A stretch of 64,000 nt of DNA from Sphingomonas horti. Its GTDB lineage: Bacteria; Pseudomonadota; Alphaproteobacteria; Sphingomonadales; Sphingomonadaceae. The stretch is from positions 143,062 through 207,061 of the forward strand of contig NZ_WQMS01000014.1 of assembly GCF_009753715.1 (NCBI RefSeq), read 5' to 3'. The notes beneath the pieces are model-generated. The model ran no database searches. It saw only the letters and a list, made by a program, of their open reading frames with translations, and was not told where the DNA came from. Numbering within the stretch: position 1 is the stretch's first letter; the number at the start of each line of letters is the position of its first letter. The position numbers and the translations under genes were made by a program. Shown here in pieces: positions 47,981 through 57,067 of the stretch.

Positions 47981-48484
47981 ATGAACGCCGTCACGGTCAT
48001 GAGCGCGCTCGCACAGCCGACCAGGCTGGCGGTCTTCTCCCTGCTGGCGCACGCGGGTAAGGAAGGCATCATGGCCGGACAGCTCGCCGAGAAGACGGGG
48101 ACGCCCGCCAATACGATGTCCGCCCATCTCGCAATCCTGACGCAGGCCGGGCTCGTCACGTCGCAGCGTCAGGGCCGCAACATCCTCTATCGGGCCGTCC
48201 CCGGCGTCGTCGGCAAACTGGCCGTGTTCCTGGTCAGGGACTGCTGCGGCGATTCCGCAATCTTCGCCGCAGTCCAGCGCGAACTCGGGCACCCCCAACG
48301 GTGTTCAGCCGGATACGCCGCCGAAAGATCAGCACCCCTGCCACACAATATCCTGCTCGCCGGAGCAAAGCGAGTGGCCCTAAATGTCGCCGCCGCCGGC
48401 CCTAAGCCCTGCCCAGGCTGCGCAGTGAGATCAGGAATCCACGAGCGCCAGGCGAGCCCCGTCGACCAATACCGCTGCCGGTAG
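47981..48484 (+). CDS. ArsR/SmtB-family transcriptional regulator
   Basis: 167 residues from ATG 47981 (MNAVTVMSALAQPTRLAVFS). The winged helix LAQPTRLAVFSLLAHAGKEG, MAGQLAEKTGTPANTMSAHLAILTQAGLVTSQRQGRNILYRAV is standard ArsR. Family proteins are usually about 100-120 residues; this one has a long C-terminal tail with Cys residues (RDCCGDSA, KPCPGCAV) that overlaps the convergent small membrane gene. The CC and CxxC pairs could bind a metal, but the tail may be only read-through. Inducer unknown. Confidence 0.88.
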   Translation: MNAVTVMSALAQPTRLAVFSLLAHAGKEGIMAGQLAEKTGTPANTMSAHLAILTQAGLVTSQRQGRNILYRAVPGVVGKLAVFLVRDCCGDSAIFAAVQRELGHPQRCSAGYAAERSAPLPHNILLAGAKRVALNVAAAGPKPCPGCAVRSGIHERQASPVDQYRCR

Positions 48485-48670
48485 CAGCGCCAATATCCAC
48501 TCCATGAACGGCTTCAGTATCTGAAGCGCGGTCATTTCCGCCGACAACAACTCGGGCAGACCAATGGCGGACAGCACGTGGCCCGCACTCAGCAACATGA
48601 CATGCGCAATCACGAGCGCACCAACGATGCGCGTTGAAAACAACGCCATTCGCAACTCTGCAGCACCCAT
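48431..48670 (-). CDS. Small two-helix membrane protein
   Basis: 79 residues from ATG 48670, with GGAGAG 5 nt upstream. Two hydrophobic segments (IVGALVIAHVMLLSAGHVLS and FMEWILALLPAAVLVDGARL). Not recognised. The 3' end overlaps the 3' end of the ArsR-type gene, and the good ribosome site supports a real gene. Confidence 0.65.
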   Translation of the reverse strand: MGAAELRMALFSTRIVGALVIAHVMLLSAGHVLSAIGLPELLSAEMTALQILKPFMEWILALLPAAVLVDGARLALVDS

Positions 48671-48833
48671 AACGTCTCTCCAGAACGACAGTCTACGCTC
48701 TCAATTGCATTCGATCATCGTCTGACTCGCAAGCACAATTTCTGCACTCGTCCGGAATTAAACCTTTGACTCTTCGCGGCCCGCGAGTCCGGACGCAGCC
48801 ATGCCGGCCGCGGCTACCCAAAGGAGTATTGGA

Positions 48834-49094
48834 ATGAGGAAGTTCGACTGGCCCGCGACGCAAGTCGACTGGGAACAACTCGCCGCGGCTATCGTGAAGG
48901 CGAACCTCAAGGTGGCCCGCATGAGCTACGTCGACTTGGAACGCGAGCTTACGAAGCTCGGCGTGAGCGATCATCACAAGTTGATCAGCGCCCGGCTCGC
49001 CCGTGGAAAATTCCCGGCGTCCTTCTTCCTGCAAGCGCTCGCCGTCACAGGCGTGGAATACATTGAACTGCCCGAGCGCCCTACGGAGGACTGA
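48834..49094 (+). CDS. DUF6471 domain protein
   Basis: 86 residues, ATG 48834 with AAGGAG 7 nt upstream. DWEQLAAAIVKANLKVARMS, YVDLERELTKLGVSDH and the ending RLARGKFPASFFLQAL match DUF6471, a small helix-turn-helix-like domain found in many accessory regions. Probable DNA-binding or adaptor protein; no proven function. Confidence 0.85.
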   Translation: MRKFDWPATQVDWEQLAAAIVKANLKVARMSYVDLERELTKLGVSDHHKLISARLARGKFPASFFLQALAVTGVEYIELPERPTED

Positions 49095-49151
49095 ACGCCA
49101 GCCTGGCGCGCAAGGCTGCCTTAACGAGCCGTCGTCGACGCGCCAACACCG

Positions 49152-49841
49152 TCACTCTCCGCTGAAGTCGAATTGAGTTTCGATCCATGGCCCGTAAAAC
49201 ACGCCATGCCGCTGAACAAAGCTGGTAAGCGCGGTTTGCCAGCTTTGATTGTCCGTCAGCTGTGACCGAACAATTCGCAAGCCCTCCCACCCGGGAATAT
49301 TCTGCAAGGCCGCTCTGGCGCTCTCGACCAGATTTGGATGTGCAAATGGGCTCATGATAACCCGCTCGACCAGCGAAGGCTCAAAGCCCGCGCACAGGGA
49401 ATTGCACTGCTCGACGGCAAAGCCGATGACGCGGAACTCCCGTTCGTCGCGGAATCCCCAGCGCTTCAGGAACGGCAGCCGATCAATGTCGACCGCTTCG
49501 ATCTCGTCAATCTGATCCAGCAGGACATACTCCATCGACCGTGCGCGAAAATGGGGACGGGCCGCAAACAGGGCCTCAAACCGCGCGCGATTGAAGACGA
49601 CACACACGCCTGCGTCGCCGCTCGCAAAGACCTGCCAGTGGTGGAAGGTTTCCGCGGCTTGGGTCAGGCACATCGCTCCGACGAAGCCATAATTGAGGTT
49701 GTCCTGGTAGAGCTGAAGCGCCCGACGATCGTTCGCGTCGATCCAAGTCCGATAACTCAACAGGGTAAGCTGTTTCCGAACCAGCATGTCGATCAAGGCC
49801 GGAAGGCTGGTGTAGCGACGGAGCAAGTCGCCGGATTCCAT
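49152..49841 (-). CDS. DUF2971 family protein
   Basis: About 229 residues from ATG 49841 (MESGDLLRRYTSLPALIDML). The start RYTSLPALIDMLVRKQLTLL, with the aromatic-rich GAMCLTQAAETFHHWQVFAS and VCVVFNRARFEAL, is the DUF2971 signature. The family is common in defence islands and mobile elements; biochemical role unknown. It lies directly downstream of another accessory gene on the same strand. Confidence 0.78.
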   Translation of the reverse strand: MESGDLLRRYTSLPALIDMLVRKQLTLLSYRTWIDANDRRALQLYQDNLNYGFVGAMCLTQAAETFHHWQVFASGDAGVCVVFNRARFEALFAARPHFRARSMEYVLLDQIDEIEAVDIDRLPFLKRWGFRDEREFRVIGFAVEQCNSLCAGFEPSLVERVIMSPFAHPNLVESARAALQNIPGWEGLRIVRSQLTDNQSWQTALTSFVQRHGVFYGPWIETQFDFSGE

Positions 49842-49874
49842 CAGAACCCAGCCCGCGCGTGCGATTGGCAAAGA

Positions 49875-50546
49875 TCAAACACGGTTCTCATCTCCACGGG
49901 ATGAGATCGCGCGCTCGATGAACATGCGGATCTGCCCGTTGCTCCACCGGTCATGACGGCCATCGTAGGTGCCCGGAGATCCGTTCCAGATGCTGCCCTT
50001 GGTGACCAGCATGAGGCGACCATCGAACAAGCGATGAACGAGTCGGGCTTCGCTTGGGAGGGGAAGGTCGCGCCCGGTCTTGTCTTGACCCGAATACCCG
50101 GCGTCCCAGATCGCTCGTTCGACATAGAGTCCGGGTGACAGCTCTACGACTTCCTCGCTGCGGCGCTCCGTGCGCGCGTCGCCATCCACTTCATAAACGC
50201 CACTGGCATTCAGGCGATCGAGTTCCACGATGATGAAGGACTCGGCTGGAGCGGCTTCGACATACTCGAGGGTCATCGCAAGAGGTTTCGTCACATACGC
50301 GATGTGCTCGTTGACGACGAACTCGATCGTGCCGTGCTCCCGGCCGGACTTGATCTCCTTGATGTCGTGTCCGCCGCCTTCCGGAAAGTGCAAGTGGTTA
50401 ACTGCGCGCATGAACGGCTGCAGGGCAGCTACAATTGCCGAGCCGCCTCGCCACGTCGAGCTCGTTGCCGGCGTTGCGCCGCAGGCCTGCTCAACAGCTG
50501 TGAGCCATTTGGCGCGACACTCTTCGAGATAGTCGTGACGAGGCAT
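49875..50546 (-). CDS. Hypothetical protein of the accessory cluster
   Basis: 223 residues from ATG 50546 (MPRHDYLEECRAKWLTAVEQ), with GGAAGG upstream; the longer frame starts within the neighbouring gene. The protein is alpha/beta, with FPEGGGHDIKEIKSGREHGT, HIAYVTKPLAMTLEYVEAAP, and a beta-rich C-terminus with VELSPGLYVERAIWDAGYSG. Not recognised. It is part of a three-gene minus-strand run (abortive-infection protein, this, DUF2971). Confidence 0.7.
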   Translation of the reverse strand: MPRHDYLEECRAKWLTAVEQACGATPATSSTWRGGSAIVAALQPFMRAVNHLHFPEGGGHDIKEIKSGREHGTIEFVVNEHIAYVTKPLAMTLEYVEAAPAESFIIVELDRLNASGVYEVDGDARTERRSEEVVELSPGLYVERAIWDAGYSGQDKTGRDLPLPSEARLVHRLFDGRLMLVTKGSIWNGSPGTYDGRHDRWSNGQIRMFIERAISSRGDENRV

Positions 50547-50625
50547 TCTGATCCTTCCGCAGCGAATTCGTGTGTTACCCAGAGCACGCCCTATCCGGCT
50601 AGTTCCGCGGCTCGGCATCTGCTCG

Positions 50626-51540
50626 TCAAGCCGCTGCCTTCGCCGTCCTGTTACGATAGTGATCAAACAGGAAGACACCGAGCGTCACGGCTGCCCCGAC
50701 CGCAAGCCGAGCCACTGCGGGGCTCGGCCGTTCGGTTGCCGGGTGATGACCGTGGCCCGATCCCAACTGGCCGCGAAGCTCCGCAATGCCTTGGGTAAGC
50801 CCGGCGATAGCGCTCACCGTCCGCTTGATCGTTTCGTTGCTTGCACCGGCAGCCTCGAGGTCGAGGACCCGCCGCACACTTTTCACGAGCTGAGGAAGTG
50901 TTTCGCTACCGGACAACGATGCGCCGGCCTCCATGAGAATTCCCTTGCAGATGCTCTCGACGAACTCCTTGGCCGAGCCGATAGCGAGCGCCGGATCAGT
51001 GTCGATCGACGTCTCCATGCGCGTGATCTGGGCGGCGATCTGGTCAGACGCCAGCGCGTGCGCAATTCGATGTCCTGCCAGCGTGGCCGCATGTGCCGTC
51101 TGGAACAGAGGGCGGCCGGAAAAGATCGGCTGACCCGAAATCACCGTGCGAGCGACGATCTCGAATCCATCGAGAGCCAGATGTCGATTGAAGATACCCT
51201 GCAGGCTCGCGACTTCCGCCCGGTCGGGGCGAACGACAGGGTGAATCATCTCACACAGAAACTGCAGGAACACGTCATCGGGGCCGCGCAAGAGATTCAG
51301 GCGCACGTCATCATACACCCAGTCGTCCGGCCAGTCGTTAAAACGCTGGCGGTGTATCAGGATGTCCCCGTCCAACCCGTGAACCCGGTAATCGTTCGAG
51401 GGGAGCTGCTTCAGGTCGAAGATCCGGCTCAGGAAATCGGTCTCGCTGAGGCGCCCCGCCCAACTGACCCGCGTCAGACGCAGTTCGTCGAAAACGTTGC
51501 GCCGCGTCACTTCGGAAATGCGATTGAGTTCGTTCATCAT
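50626..51540 (-). CDS. Abortive-infection family protein (Abi_C, AbiJ-like)
   Basis: About 304 residues from ATG 51540; two nearby in-frame Met codons and a TTG at 51561 make the start uncertain. The C-terminal half carries the abortive-infection C-terminal domain: IGSAKEFVESICKGILMEAG, LPQLVKSVRRVLDLEAAG, and IAELRGQLGSGHGHH, whose R-x6-H is HEPN-like. The N-terminal half resembles AbiJ N-terminal domains (RRNVFDELRLTRVSWAGRLS ... VYDDVRLNLLRGPDDVFLQF). A terminal membrane helix (ARLAVGAAVTLGVFLFDHY) is present. AbiJ-type proteins halt phage growth by suicide of infected cells. Confidence 0.84.
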   Translation of the reverse strand: MMNELNRISEVTRRNVFDELRLTRVSWAGRLSETDFLSRIFDLKQLPSNDYRVHGLDGDILIHRQRFNDWPDDWVYDDVRLNLLRGPDDVFLQFLCEMIHPVVRPDRAEVASLQGIFNRHLALDGFEIVARTVISGQPIFSGRPLFQTAHAATLAGHRIAHALASDQIAAQITRMETSIDTDPALAIGSAKEFVESICKGILMEAGASLSGSETLPQLVKSVRRVLDLEAAGASNETIKRTVSAIAGLTQGIAELRGQLGSGHGHHPATERPSPAVARLAVGAAVTLGVFLFDHYRNRTAKAAA

Positions 51541-51881
51541 CCGCCGTCTCTGAATGGCCAATCTCCTTCCGGAGCGCCGCGATTAAGGTGGCAAACGGCT
51601 GGTCTGACCGCAACGGCGCTGCACAGGCGGAAGCTCAATGCCGAAGGGCGCACGCTAGTCAGACGCGAGGACGTTGTCGGACTGCGGCTGGATCAGGCAC
51701 CTCAACAATACCAGCGTTATAATCCCCACCCCCGACCTGTCCATAAAGCGGCCGTAACGGCTCGTCGGTCACGTTGCAGAGCCGACGATGCTGCGGGATA
51801 CAGCGCATTCAACAACGCTGGACCCGCAGGATGCGCTTCAAGAATCTCGACCGATATCGCACTGGAGGGGTGGGGACGCGA
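51541..51881. other. Intergenic region between the Abi gene and the zinc-ribbon gene
   Basis: About 340 bp between divergent genes. A TATAAT lies at 51718-51723 without a clear -35. No repeat, RNA gene or open frame with a ribosome site was seen. Confidence 0.5.
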
Positions 51882-53453
51882 ATGGAGCTGAGCATTCCCG
51901 TTCCGACGACCCCGGACGGGCGCGTCTATCGCTACTCACCGAACGAGAATGCCCAGCCTCGACATTTCGTCCTGGGACAAGCAACCCGGCCCTGCCAGAT
52001 CAGCGACGCCATGCGCGCGCGGATGAAGCTCGAGCCCGGCTCCCCGCAGACGGTCTGCCCATATAGCGGCATCGTCGCCGATGACGACGAATTCACCCAT
52101 CCGGACGACCGCGAGGCGGCGATCGAGATCGCCAAGCACGCGGCCTTCGCCGACATGGAGGAGCAGGTCCGTGGAATGCTGGAGGGCCTGGGCCGACGGC
52201 AGCCCCGAAACAGCATGCTCAAGATCGAAGTGGATACGAAGAGAAATCCACGCCCACGACCCCGGTTCTATCGCACCGACCTGCTTCGTGAACTGGAGTG
52301 CGACCACTGCGGCCGTGACTATGGCGTTTACGCGATCGGCCTCTTCTGTCCCGGTTGCGGTGCGCCAAACCTGCGGCTCCACTTTGCGCGCGAGGTCGAC
52401 CTGGTCGACGCCCAGGTGCAGCTTGCCGACGCGCTCGATCCGGACCTCGAGGAACTCGCCTACCGTCTGCTCGGCAATGCCCACGAGGACGTATTGACCG
52501 CGTTTGAGGCGACCTTGAAGACACTATACCTGTTCGGCCGCGTCACTGCCTTCCCCGGGGTAGACATGCCGCGTGTCGGCAACGCCTTCCAAAACGTCGA
52601 ACGCGGGCAGAAGCTGTTCGCGGAGCTGAGTCTCGATCCTTACGCCATGCTCGACGACGACGAGCTCGCGGCGATGAAGCTCAACATTCAGAAGCGGCAC
52701 GTGATTGGGCACAATCTCGGTGTGGTTGACGCGAAGTTCGCCCAGCTTTCCGACGAGGCCGGGATCGGCGAGACCGTTCACCTGGTGGCCGAGGACATCC
52801 GCCTGTTCGCCAGAACGGCGCAAAAGGTGGTCGATGGCCTCGACGGCTGGCTTGGCGGCGTTGCCATTCCCCCGCGCGAGCGGGCGGCGTCTGTGAATGA
52901 AGAGGCCGAGATGGAGACGACGCCGGCTGCCGGGATGGGCCTCAGCGAACTTGCCTATCGGCTTGGCGCTTGGCTGGCGGACAATTCCGAACGTGGCCTC
53001 CCGTATCCAATCGACGGGGACGCCGTCACGGCGGCGTTCGCGGACACCAACGCCCGCGACCTTCAGGACGCGGTCGCGGAACTGGAGACGGACGGCTACA
53101 TAACCGCGCGCTCGATGCTGAATACGAAGCTCCCCCTCATGCGCTACCGCGTCGAGCTGTTCGCGACTTTCGACCCGCTCACGCGCGGAACGGACCCGAC
53201 GCTGGACGCCGTTACGCTGGCCGGCCTCGCGCTGGAGTTCGAGAGCGGTGTGAACGTAGCGGACCTGCACGCGAAATCGGGATGGGACCATCGCCGGTTC
53301 AACCCAGCATTGAGCGTGCTCGTCACCCGGATCGATGACCGCCGCGTCAGCAAGTCGGGCGACGGACAATACCCGACCCGCATGTTCGCGCTAGCGGCAA
53401 CCGACCGCGTCGAGCTGAAGCGCTTCATCGAGCGACATTCGCGCCGACGGTGA
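51882..53453 (+). CDS. Zinc-ribbon protein with HEPN-like RX4H motif
   Basis: 523 residues from ATG 51882 (MELSIPVPTTPDGRVYRYSP), with GGAGGGG upstream. A zinc ribbon is formed by C140DHC143 and C156PGC159. The middle helical part has NIQKRHVIGHNLG, where R272-HVIG-H277 fits the RX4H ribonuclease motif of HEPN domains. The C-terminal third, from about residue 350, looks like a winged-helix domain (LAYRLGAWLADNSERGLPYP, DLQDAVAELETDGYITARSM). Not recognised as a named family. Its position next to an abortive-infection gene suggests a defence-related RNase with a sensing zinc ribbon; this is inference. Confidence 0.72.
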   Translation: MELSIPVPTTPDGRVYRYSPNENAQPRHFVLGQATRPCQISDAMRARMKLEPGSPQTVCPYSGIVADDDEFTHPDDREAAIEIAKHAAFADMEEQVRGMLEGLGRRQPRNSMLKIEVDTKRNPRPRPRFYRTDLLRELECDHCGRDYGVYAIGLFCPGCGAPNLRLHFAREVDLVDAQVQLADALDPDLEELAYRLLGNAHEDVLTAFEATLKTLYLFGRVTAFPGVDMPRVGNAFQNVERGQKLFAELSLDPYAMLDDDELAAMKLNIQKRHVIGHNLGVVDAKFAQLSDEAGIGETVHLVAEDIRLFARTAQKVVDGLDGWLGGVAIPPRERAASVNEEAEMETTPAAGMGLSELAYRLGAWLADNSERGLPYPIDGDAVTAAFADTNARDLQDAVAELETDGYITARSMLNTKLPLMRYRVELFATFDPLTRGTDPTLDAVTLAGLALEFESGVNVADLHAKSGWDHRRFNPALSVLVTRIDDRRVSKSGDGQYPTRMFALAATDRVELKRFIERHSRRR

Positions 53454-53496
53454 CGATCAAGGCGCGCAGCCGGAGCGAAGGTCTTGAACGCGGTGG

Positions 53497-53907
53497 TTAG
53501 GACTCTCCTGGAACGGATCGAGGGCCCGCCAGACGCGTGATGATCGGGCAGTCCGGGCGGTCGTCCCCCTGACATCGCTCGGCGAGCTCGACGAGAGTCC
53601 CGCGCATCGCTTCCAATGCCTCGACCTTGGTCCTCAGTTCGGCCGCTCGGGTCAGTGCAAGCGTCTTTACCTCCGCGCTGGACCTGGACCGATCGCTCCA
53701 GAGCGACAGCAGACTTCGGATGTCCTCGATCGGAAAGCCGAGGTCGCGCGCGTTCGCGATAAACTGCAGACGGTGCACGTCGGCGTCGGAATAGTCGCGA
53801 TAGCCGCTTTCGCGCCGGGGCGGCGGCGGGATCAGCTCGAGCTTCTCGTAATGGCGGATCATCCGCTGGCTGACGCCGCTTGCACTGGAAGCCTGTCCGA
53901 TGTTCAT
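53497..53907 (-). CDS. cueR: Cu(I)-responsive MerR-family regulator CueR
   Basis: 136 residues from ATG 53907 (MNIGQASSASGVSQRMIRHY). The MerR HTH is followed by the dimerisation helix and the metal loop CQGDDRPDCPII, matching the CueR pair of cysteines spaced by seven residues that bind Cu(I)/Ag(I). It activates copper-export genes by bending promoters with a 19-bp spacer. One such promoter candidate lies before the copper ATPase at 57028-57058. The gene opens the copper island. Confidence 0.95.
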   Translation of the reverse strand: MNIGQASSASGVSQRMIRHYEKLELIPPPPRRESGYRDYSDADVHRLQFIANARDLGFPIEDIRSLLSLWSDRSRSSAEVKTLALTRAAELRTKVEALEAMRGTLVELAERCQGDDRPDCPIITRLAGPRSVPGES

Positions 53908-54019
53908 GTGGCGATTGTAGGATAGAGGCTCGCCCCGGGCCAAGCCCGAAGCGAGCAAGAAGTCGCTCTCACCTTAGCGCGCCTTTCCCGCGCTACCGCC
54001 CCGTCCTATAACGTGCACC

Positions 54020-54373
54020 GTGACCGCCCGCCCAACCGTCCGGCCGCTGTTGCGCGCCTTGCTTCTAGCGATCGTGCTCGCCGTCCTTGCGCTCCGCGTT
54101 GGACCGGTGTGCGGGGCTGCAATGGCCGCTACCGTTTCGCACCATGCAGTTGCTTCCTGCCCAACGCATCCGACCGAAGCGCCCACGAAGATCGTGTCGC
54201 TGGACTGCATGGCCTGCACGGCGCTGACGCCTGATGCGAAAGTTGCGGAATCCCTCACGATGACCGGCGAGGCACTGTTGGAACCGATGGTTCCAGTAAC
54301 GCGAGAGAGACGGTCCTTGCCGCCGCCTTCTCCACCTCCGCGCGCGCTGCCCTCTACAGAAACAGCAAGCTAA
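54020..54373 (+). CDS. Small exported protein of the copper island
   Basis: 117 residues from GTG 54020. It has an N-terminal signal segment (LLRALLLAIVLAVLALRVGP), then histidines and cysteines (SHHAVASCPTH, LDCMACTAL) and a Pro-rich tail. The Cys/His content and location suggest periplasmic metal handling; it resembles DUF2946-type small copper-island proteins. It directly precedes the Cys-rich gene. Confidence 0.6.
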   Translation: MTARPTVRPLLRALLLAIVLAVLALRVGPVCGAAMAATVSHHAVASCPTHPTEAPTKIVSLDCMACTALTPDAKVAESLTMTGEALLEPMVPVTRERRSLPPPSPPPRALPSTETAS

Positions 54374-54386
54374 ACGGAGAATGATC

Positions 54387-54614
54387 ATGATTTCGTTGAA
54401 GACTCTGGGCGTGGCTTTCGGCCTCGCCATCTCGACCGCCTCCTTCGCCGCCGCGCCGTGTTGCGCGGACAAGGCATGCTGCAAGGAAGGCGCCGACTGC
54501 TGCAAAGACAAGGACGGGCAGAAGCCCGACTGCTGCAAGGACAGGCAGTCCGACAACATGAAGCATGGCGATCACATGGACCACATGGATCACGACATGC
54601 AGAAGCCGAAGTAA
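54387..54614 (+). CDS. Small periplasmic Cys/His-rich copper-binding protein
   Basis: 75 residues from ATG 54387, with GGAG 7 nt upstream. Signal peptide ending SFAAA, then repeated CC pairs (APCCADKACCKEGADCCKD, PDCCKD) and a His/Met tail (HGDHMDHMDHDMQ). The five CC pairs spaced by 4-7 residues are a metal-binding design suited to Cu(I). Likely a periplasmic copper buffer or chaperone. Not assigned to a named family. Confidence 0.82.
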   Translation: MISLKTLGVAFGLAISTASFAAAPCCADKACCKEGADCCKDKDGQKPDCCKDRQSDNMKHGDHMDHMDHDMQKPK

Positions 54615-54654
54615 GGACGACCGGGGAGGGGCGCGTCTGCGCCCCTTTCCACCC

Positions 54655-57003
54655 TCACAGCTTCACCGCGTTGAGCCGCAGCGCGTTCGTCACGACAGTG
54701 AAGCTAGACAGCGCCATCGCCGCGCCCGCGAACATCGGCGAGAGCAGGATGCCGGCCACCGGATAGAGCACGCCCGCCGCGACCGGCACGCCGACGCCGT
54801 TGAACACGAAAGAGAAGAACAGGTTCTGCCGGATGTTCGCCATCGTCGCCTTGGCGAGGTGACGCGCGCGGACGATCGCGGCCAGGTCGCCCTTAGTGAG
54901 CGTCATGCCGGCGCTCTCGATCGCCACGTCGGTGCCGGTGCCCATCGCGACCCCCACGTCTGCCACCGCGAGCGCCGGCGCATCGTTGATACCGTCGCCG
55001 GCCATCGCCACGCGCGCGCCGTTTGCCTTCAGCTCGCCGACGATCCGCGCTTTGTCGTCGGGGCGCAGATCGGCGCGAACCTCGTCGATACCGCCGACCT
55101 GCCGCGCGACCGCGTCGGCAGTCGTGGCATTGTCCCCGGTCAGCATGACGATCCTGAGCCCGTCCGCCTTAAGATCGGCGATTGCCTGGGCCGCTGTGGC
55201 CCGGACAGGATCGGCGACCGCAAGCAGGCCAGCCAACTTCCCGTCTATTCCCACCAGCATGACACCGGCGCCATCGCGACGGCGCTGATCGGCACTGGCC
55301 GTAACTGGCGCAGGGTCAATCCCAAGCTGCTGCATCAGCGCGGCATTCCCGACGGAGACCTGGCGTCCCGCAACCCTCCCGCTGACCCCAAGGCCGGTGT
55401 GCGATTGGAATCCTTCGACGGACGCGAATTCCAGCCCGCGCTCCTCGGCGTCCGTCACGATCGCATGCGCCATCGGATGCTCCGAATGGCGCTCAAGGGA
55501 AGCGGCGGCCGAGACCAGTTCGTCCTCGGCAAAGCCGTTGACGGTTTCTACGCCGATCAGCGCCGGCCTGCCTTCCGTCAGCGTGCCGGTCTTGTCGATC
55601 ACGATCGTATCGACCTTTTCGAACGCCTGCAGCGCCTCGGCGTTCTTGATCAGCACGCCGGCATGGGCGCCGCGTCCGGCGCCGACCATGATCGACATCG
55701 GCGTCGCGAGCCCGAGCGCGCAGGGGCAGGCGATAATGAGGACAGCGATCGCGTTCAGCAGCGCGTGGCCGAAGCGCGGTTCCGGCCCGACCAGGTTCCA
55801 GACGATGAACGTGACAATCGAGATCGCGACCACCAGCGGCACGAACCAGCCCGAGATCCGGTCGGCGACCGCCTGGATCGGGGCGCGGCTGCGCTGCGCC
55901 TCGGCGACCATCCGCACGATCCGCGCGAGCACCGTGTCGGAGCCGACCGCTTGGGCTTCCATGACAAGGCTGCCGGTGCCGTTGACCGTGCCGCCGGTGA
56001 GCGCCGCGCCATGCTCCTTGAGGACAGGCGCAGGCTCGCCGGTCAGCATCGACTCGTCGACTGACGAGCGTCCATCGATCACCATACCATCGACCGGGAC
56101 CGCCTCGCCGGGCCGCACGCGCAGCCGGTCGCCTGCGTGCACATCGCCGAGGTCGATCTCCTCGTCGCTGCCGTCGGAACGGATCCGACGCGCGGTCTTG
56201 GGGGCGAGGTCCATCAAGGCGCGGATCGCCCGGCCAGTCGCGGCCCGGGCGCGAAGCTCGAGCACCTGGCCGAGCAGCACCAGCGTGACGACGACACCCG
56301 CCGCCTCGTAATAGACGGGCACCGTGCCGTGCATGCGAAAGCTGGCCGGGAACAGGCCCGGCGCGACGGTCGCCACCAGGCTGTAGAGGAAGGCGGCCCC
56401 GACGCCGATCGCTATCAGCGTGAACATGTTCAGGTGGCGGGTGCGGATCGAGGCCCAGCCCCGCTCGAAGAACGGCTTGCCCGCCCAGAGCACGATCGGG
56501 GCAGTGAGCGCGAGCTGCACCCAGGGCGAGGCGGCCGGACTGACGATCCTGAGCCCCAACATCTCAGCAACCATCGAGACGATCAGCAGCGGGACTGTCA
56601 GGGTCCCGGCGACCCAAAGCCGCTTGGTGAAGTCGACCAGCTCGGGATTGGGCGTATCGTCGAGCGACGGCTCCTCCGGCTCCAGCGCCATGCCGCAGAT
56701 CGGGCAGGTGCCGGGCCCTTCGCGACGAATCTGGGGATGCATGGGGCAGGTCCAGATCGCGCCCGGCGTCGCCTTCGGCTCGGGCCTCGGCTTTCCGCCG
56801 AGATAGGCCTCGGGATCAGCGGCGAACTTGGTCCGGCAGCCGGCGCTGCAGAAATGATAGGCTTGCCCATCATGTTCGGCGTGGTGCGGCGTCTTCGCCG
56901 GATCGACGGTCATCCCGCAGACCGGATCGATTACGCTCGATTCGCCTCGATGCTGCGCACAATCATGGGCGTGCGCGTGTTCATGGGCGGCGTGCTGGTC
57001 CAT
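54655..57003 (-). CDS. Copper-translocating P-type ATPase with YHS and heavy-metal-binding domains
   Basis: 782 residues. The N-terminal His-rich start ([20 protein letters not shown]) is followed by a YHS domain ([13 protein letters not shown] ... [12 protein letters not shown]) and a metal-binding module ([22 protein letters not shown]). Eight membrane helices follow, with the phosphorylation site DKTGTLTEG, the ion-site [10 protein letters not shown], the SEHP loop (RHSEHPMAH) and [10 protein letters not shown]. This SilP/CopF-like design exports Cu(I)/Ag(I) from the cytoplasm. It has its own CueR-type promoter candidate in the gap upstream. In this cluster it is the inner-membrane export arm. 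Confidence 0.95.
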   Translation of the reverse strand: MDQHAAHEHAHAHDCAQHRGESSVIDPVCGMTVDPAKTPHHAEHDGQAYHFCSAGCRTKFAADPEAYLGGKPRPEPKATPGAIWTCPMHPQIRREGPGTCPICGMALEPEEPSLDDTPNPELVDFTKRLWVAGTLTVPLLIVSMVAEMLGLRIVSPAASPWVQLALTAPIVLWAGKPFFERGWASIRTRHLNMFTLIAIGVGAAFLYSLVATVAPGLFPASFRMHGTVPVYYEAAGVVVTLVLLGQVLELRARAATGRAIRALMDLAPKTARRIRSDGSDEEIDLGDVHAGDRLRVRPGEAVPVDGMVIDGRSSVDESMLTGEPAPVLKEHGAALTGGTVNGTGSLVMEAQAVGSDTVLARIVRMVAEAQRSRAPIQAVADRISGWFVPLVVAISIVTFIVWNLVGPEPRFGHALLNAIAVLIIACPCALGLATPMSIMVGAGRGAHAGVLIKNAEALQAFEKVDTIVIDKTGTLTEGRPALIGVETVNGFAEDELVSAAASLERHSEHPMAHAIVTDAEERGLEFASVEGFQSHTGLGVSGRVAGRQVSVGNAALMQQLGIDPAPVTASADQRRRDGAGVMLVGIDGKLAGLLAVADPVRATAAQAIADLKADGLRIVMLTGDNATTADAVARQVGGIDEVRADLRPDDKARIVGELKANGARVAMAGDGINDAPALAVADVGVAMGTGTDVAIESAGMTLTKGDLAAIVRARHLAKATMANIRQNLFFSFVFNGVGVPVAAGVLYPVAGILLSPMFAGAAMALSSFTVVTNALRLNAVKL

Positions 57004-57027
57004 CTCGATTCTCCTTCAGCACGCGGC

Positions 57028-57058
57028 GATATGGTCCTTGACATCATGTCAGGGTCAA
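57028..57058 (-). promoter_or_regulatory. MerR-type (CueR) promoter candidate for the copper ATPase
   Basis: On the minus strand TTGACC (57053-57058), a 19-bp spacer with the palindrome TGACATGATGTCA (57039-57051), then CATATC (57028-57033). A 19-bp spacer with a palindrome inside is the usual MerR-family arrangement. It lies 25 bp before the ATPase start, and cueR is 3 kb away. Confidence 0.65.
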
Positions 57059-57067
57059 GCCCCTCGT

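Noticed and set aside
44152..53500. Integrase or att direct repeat for a tRNA-Arg island
   Set aside because: I looked for the tRNA 3' sequence GGTTCGAATCCTGCCGGG again and for tyrosine-recombinase motifs; neither is inside the window.
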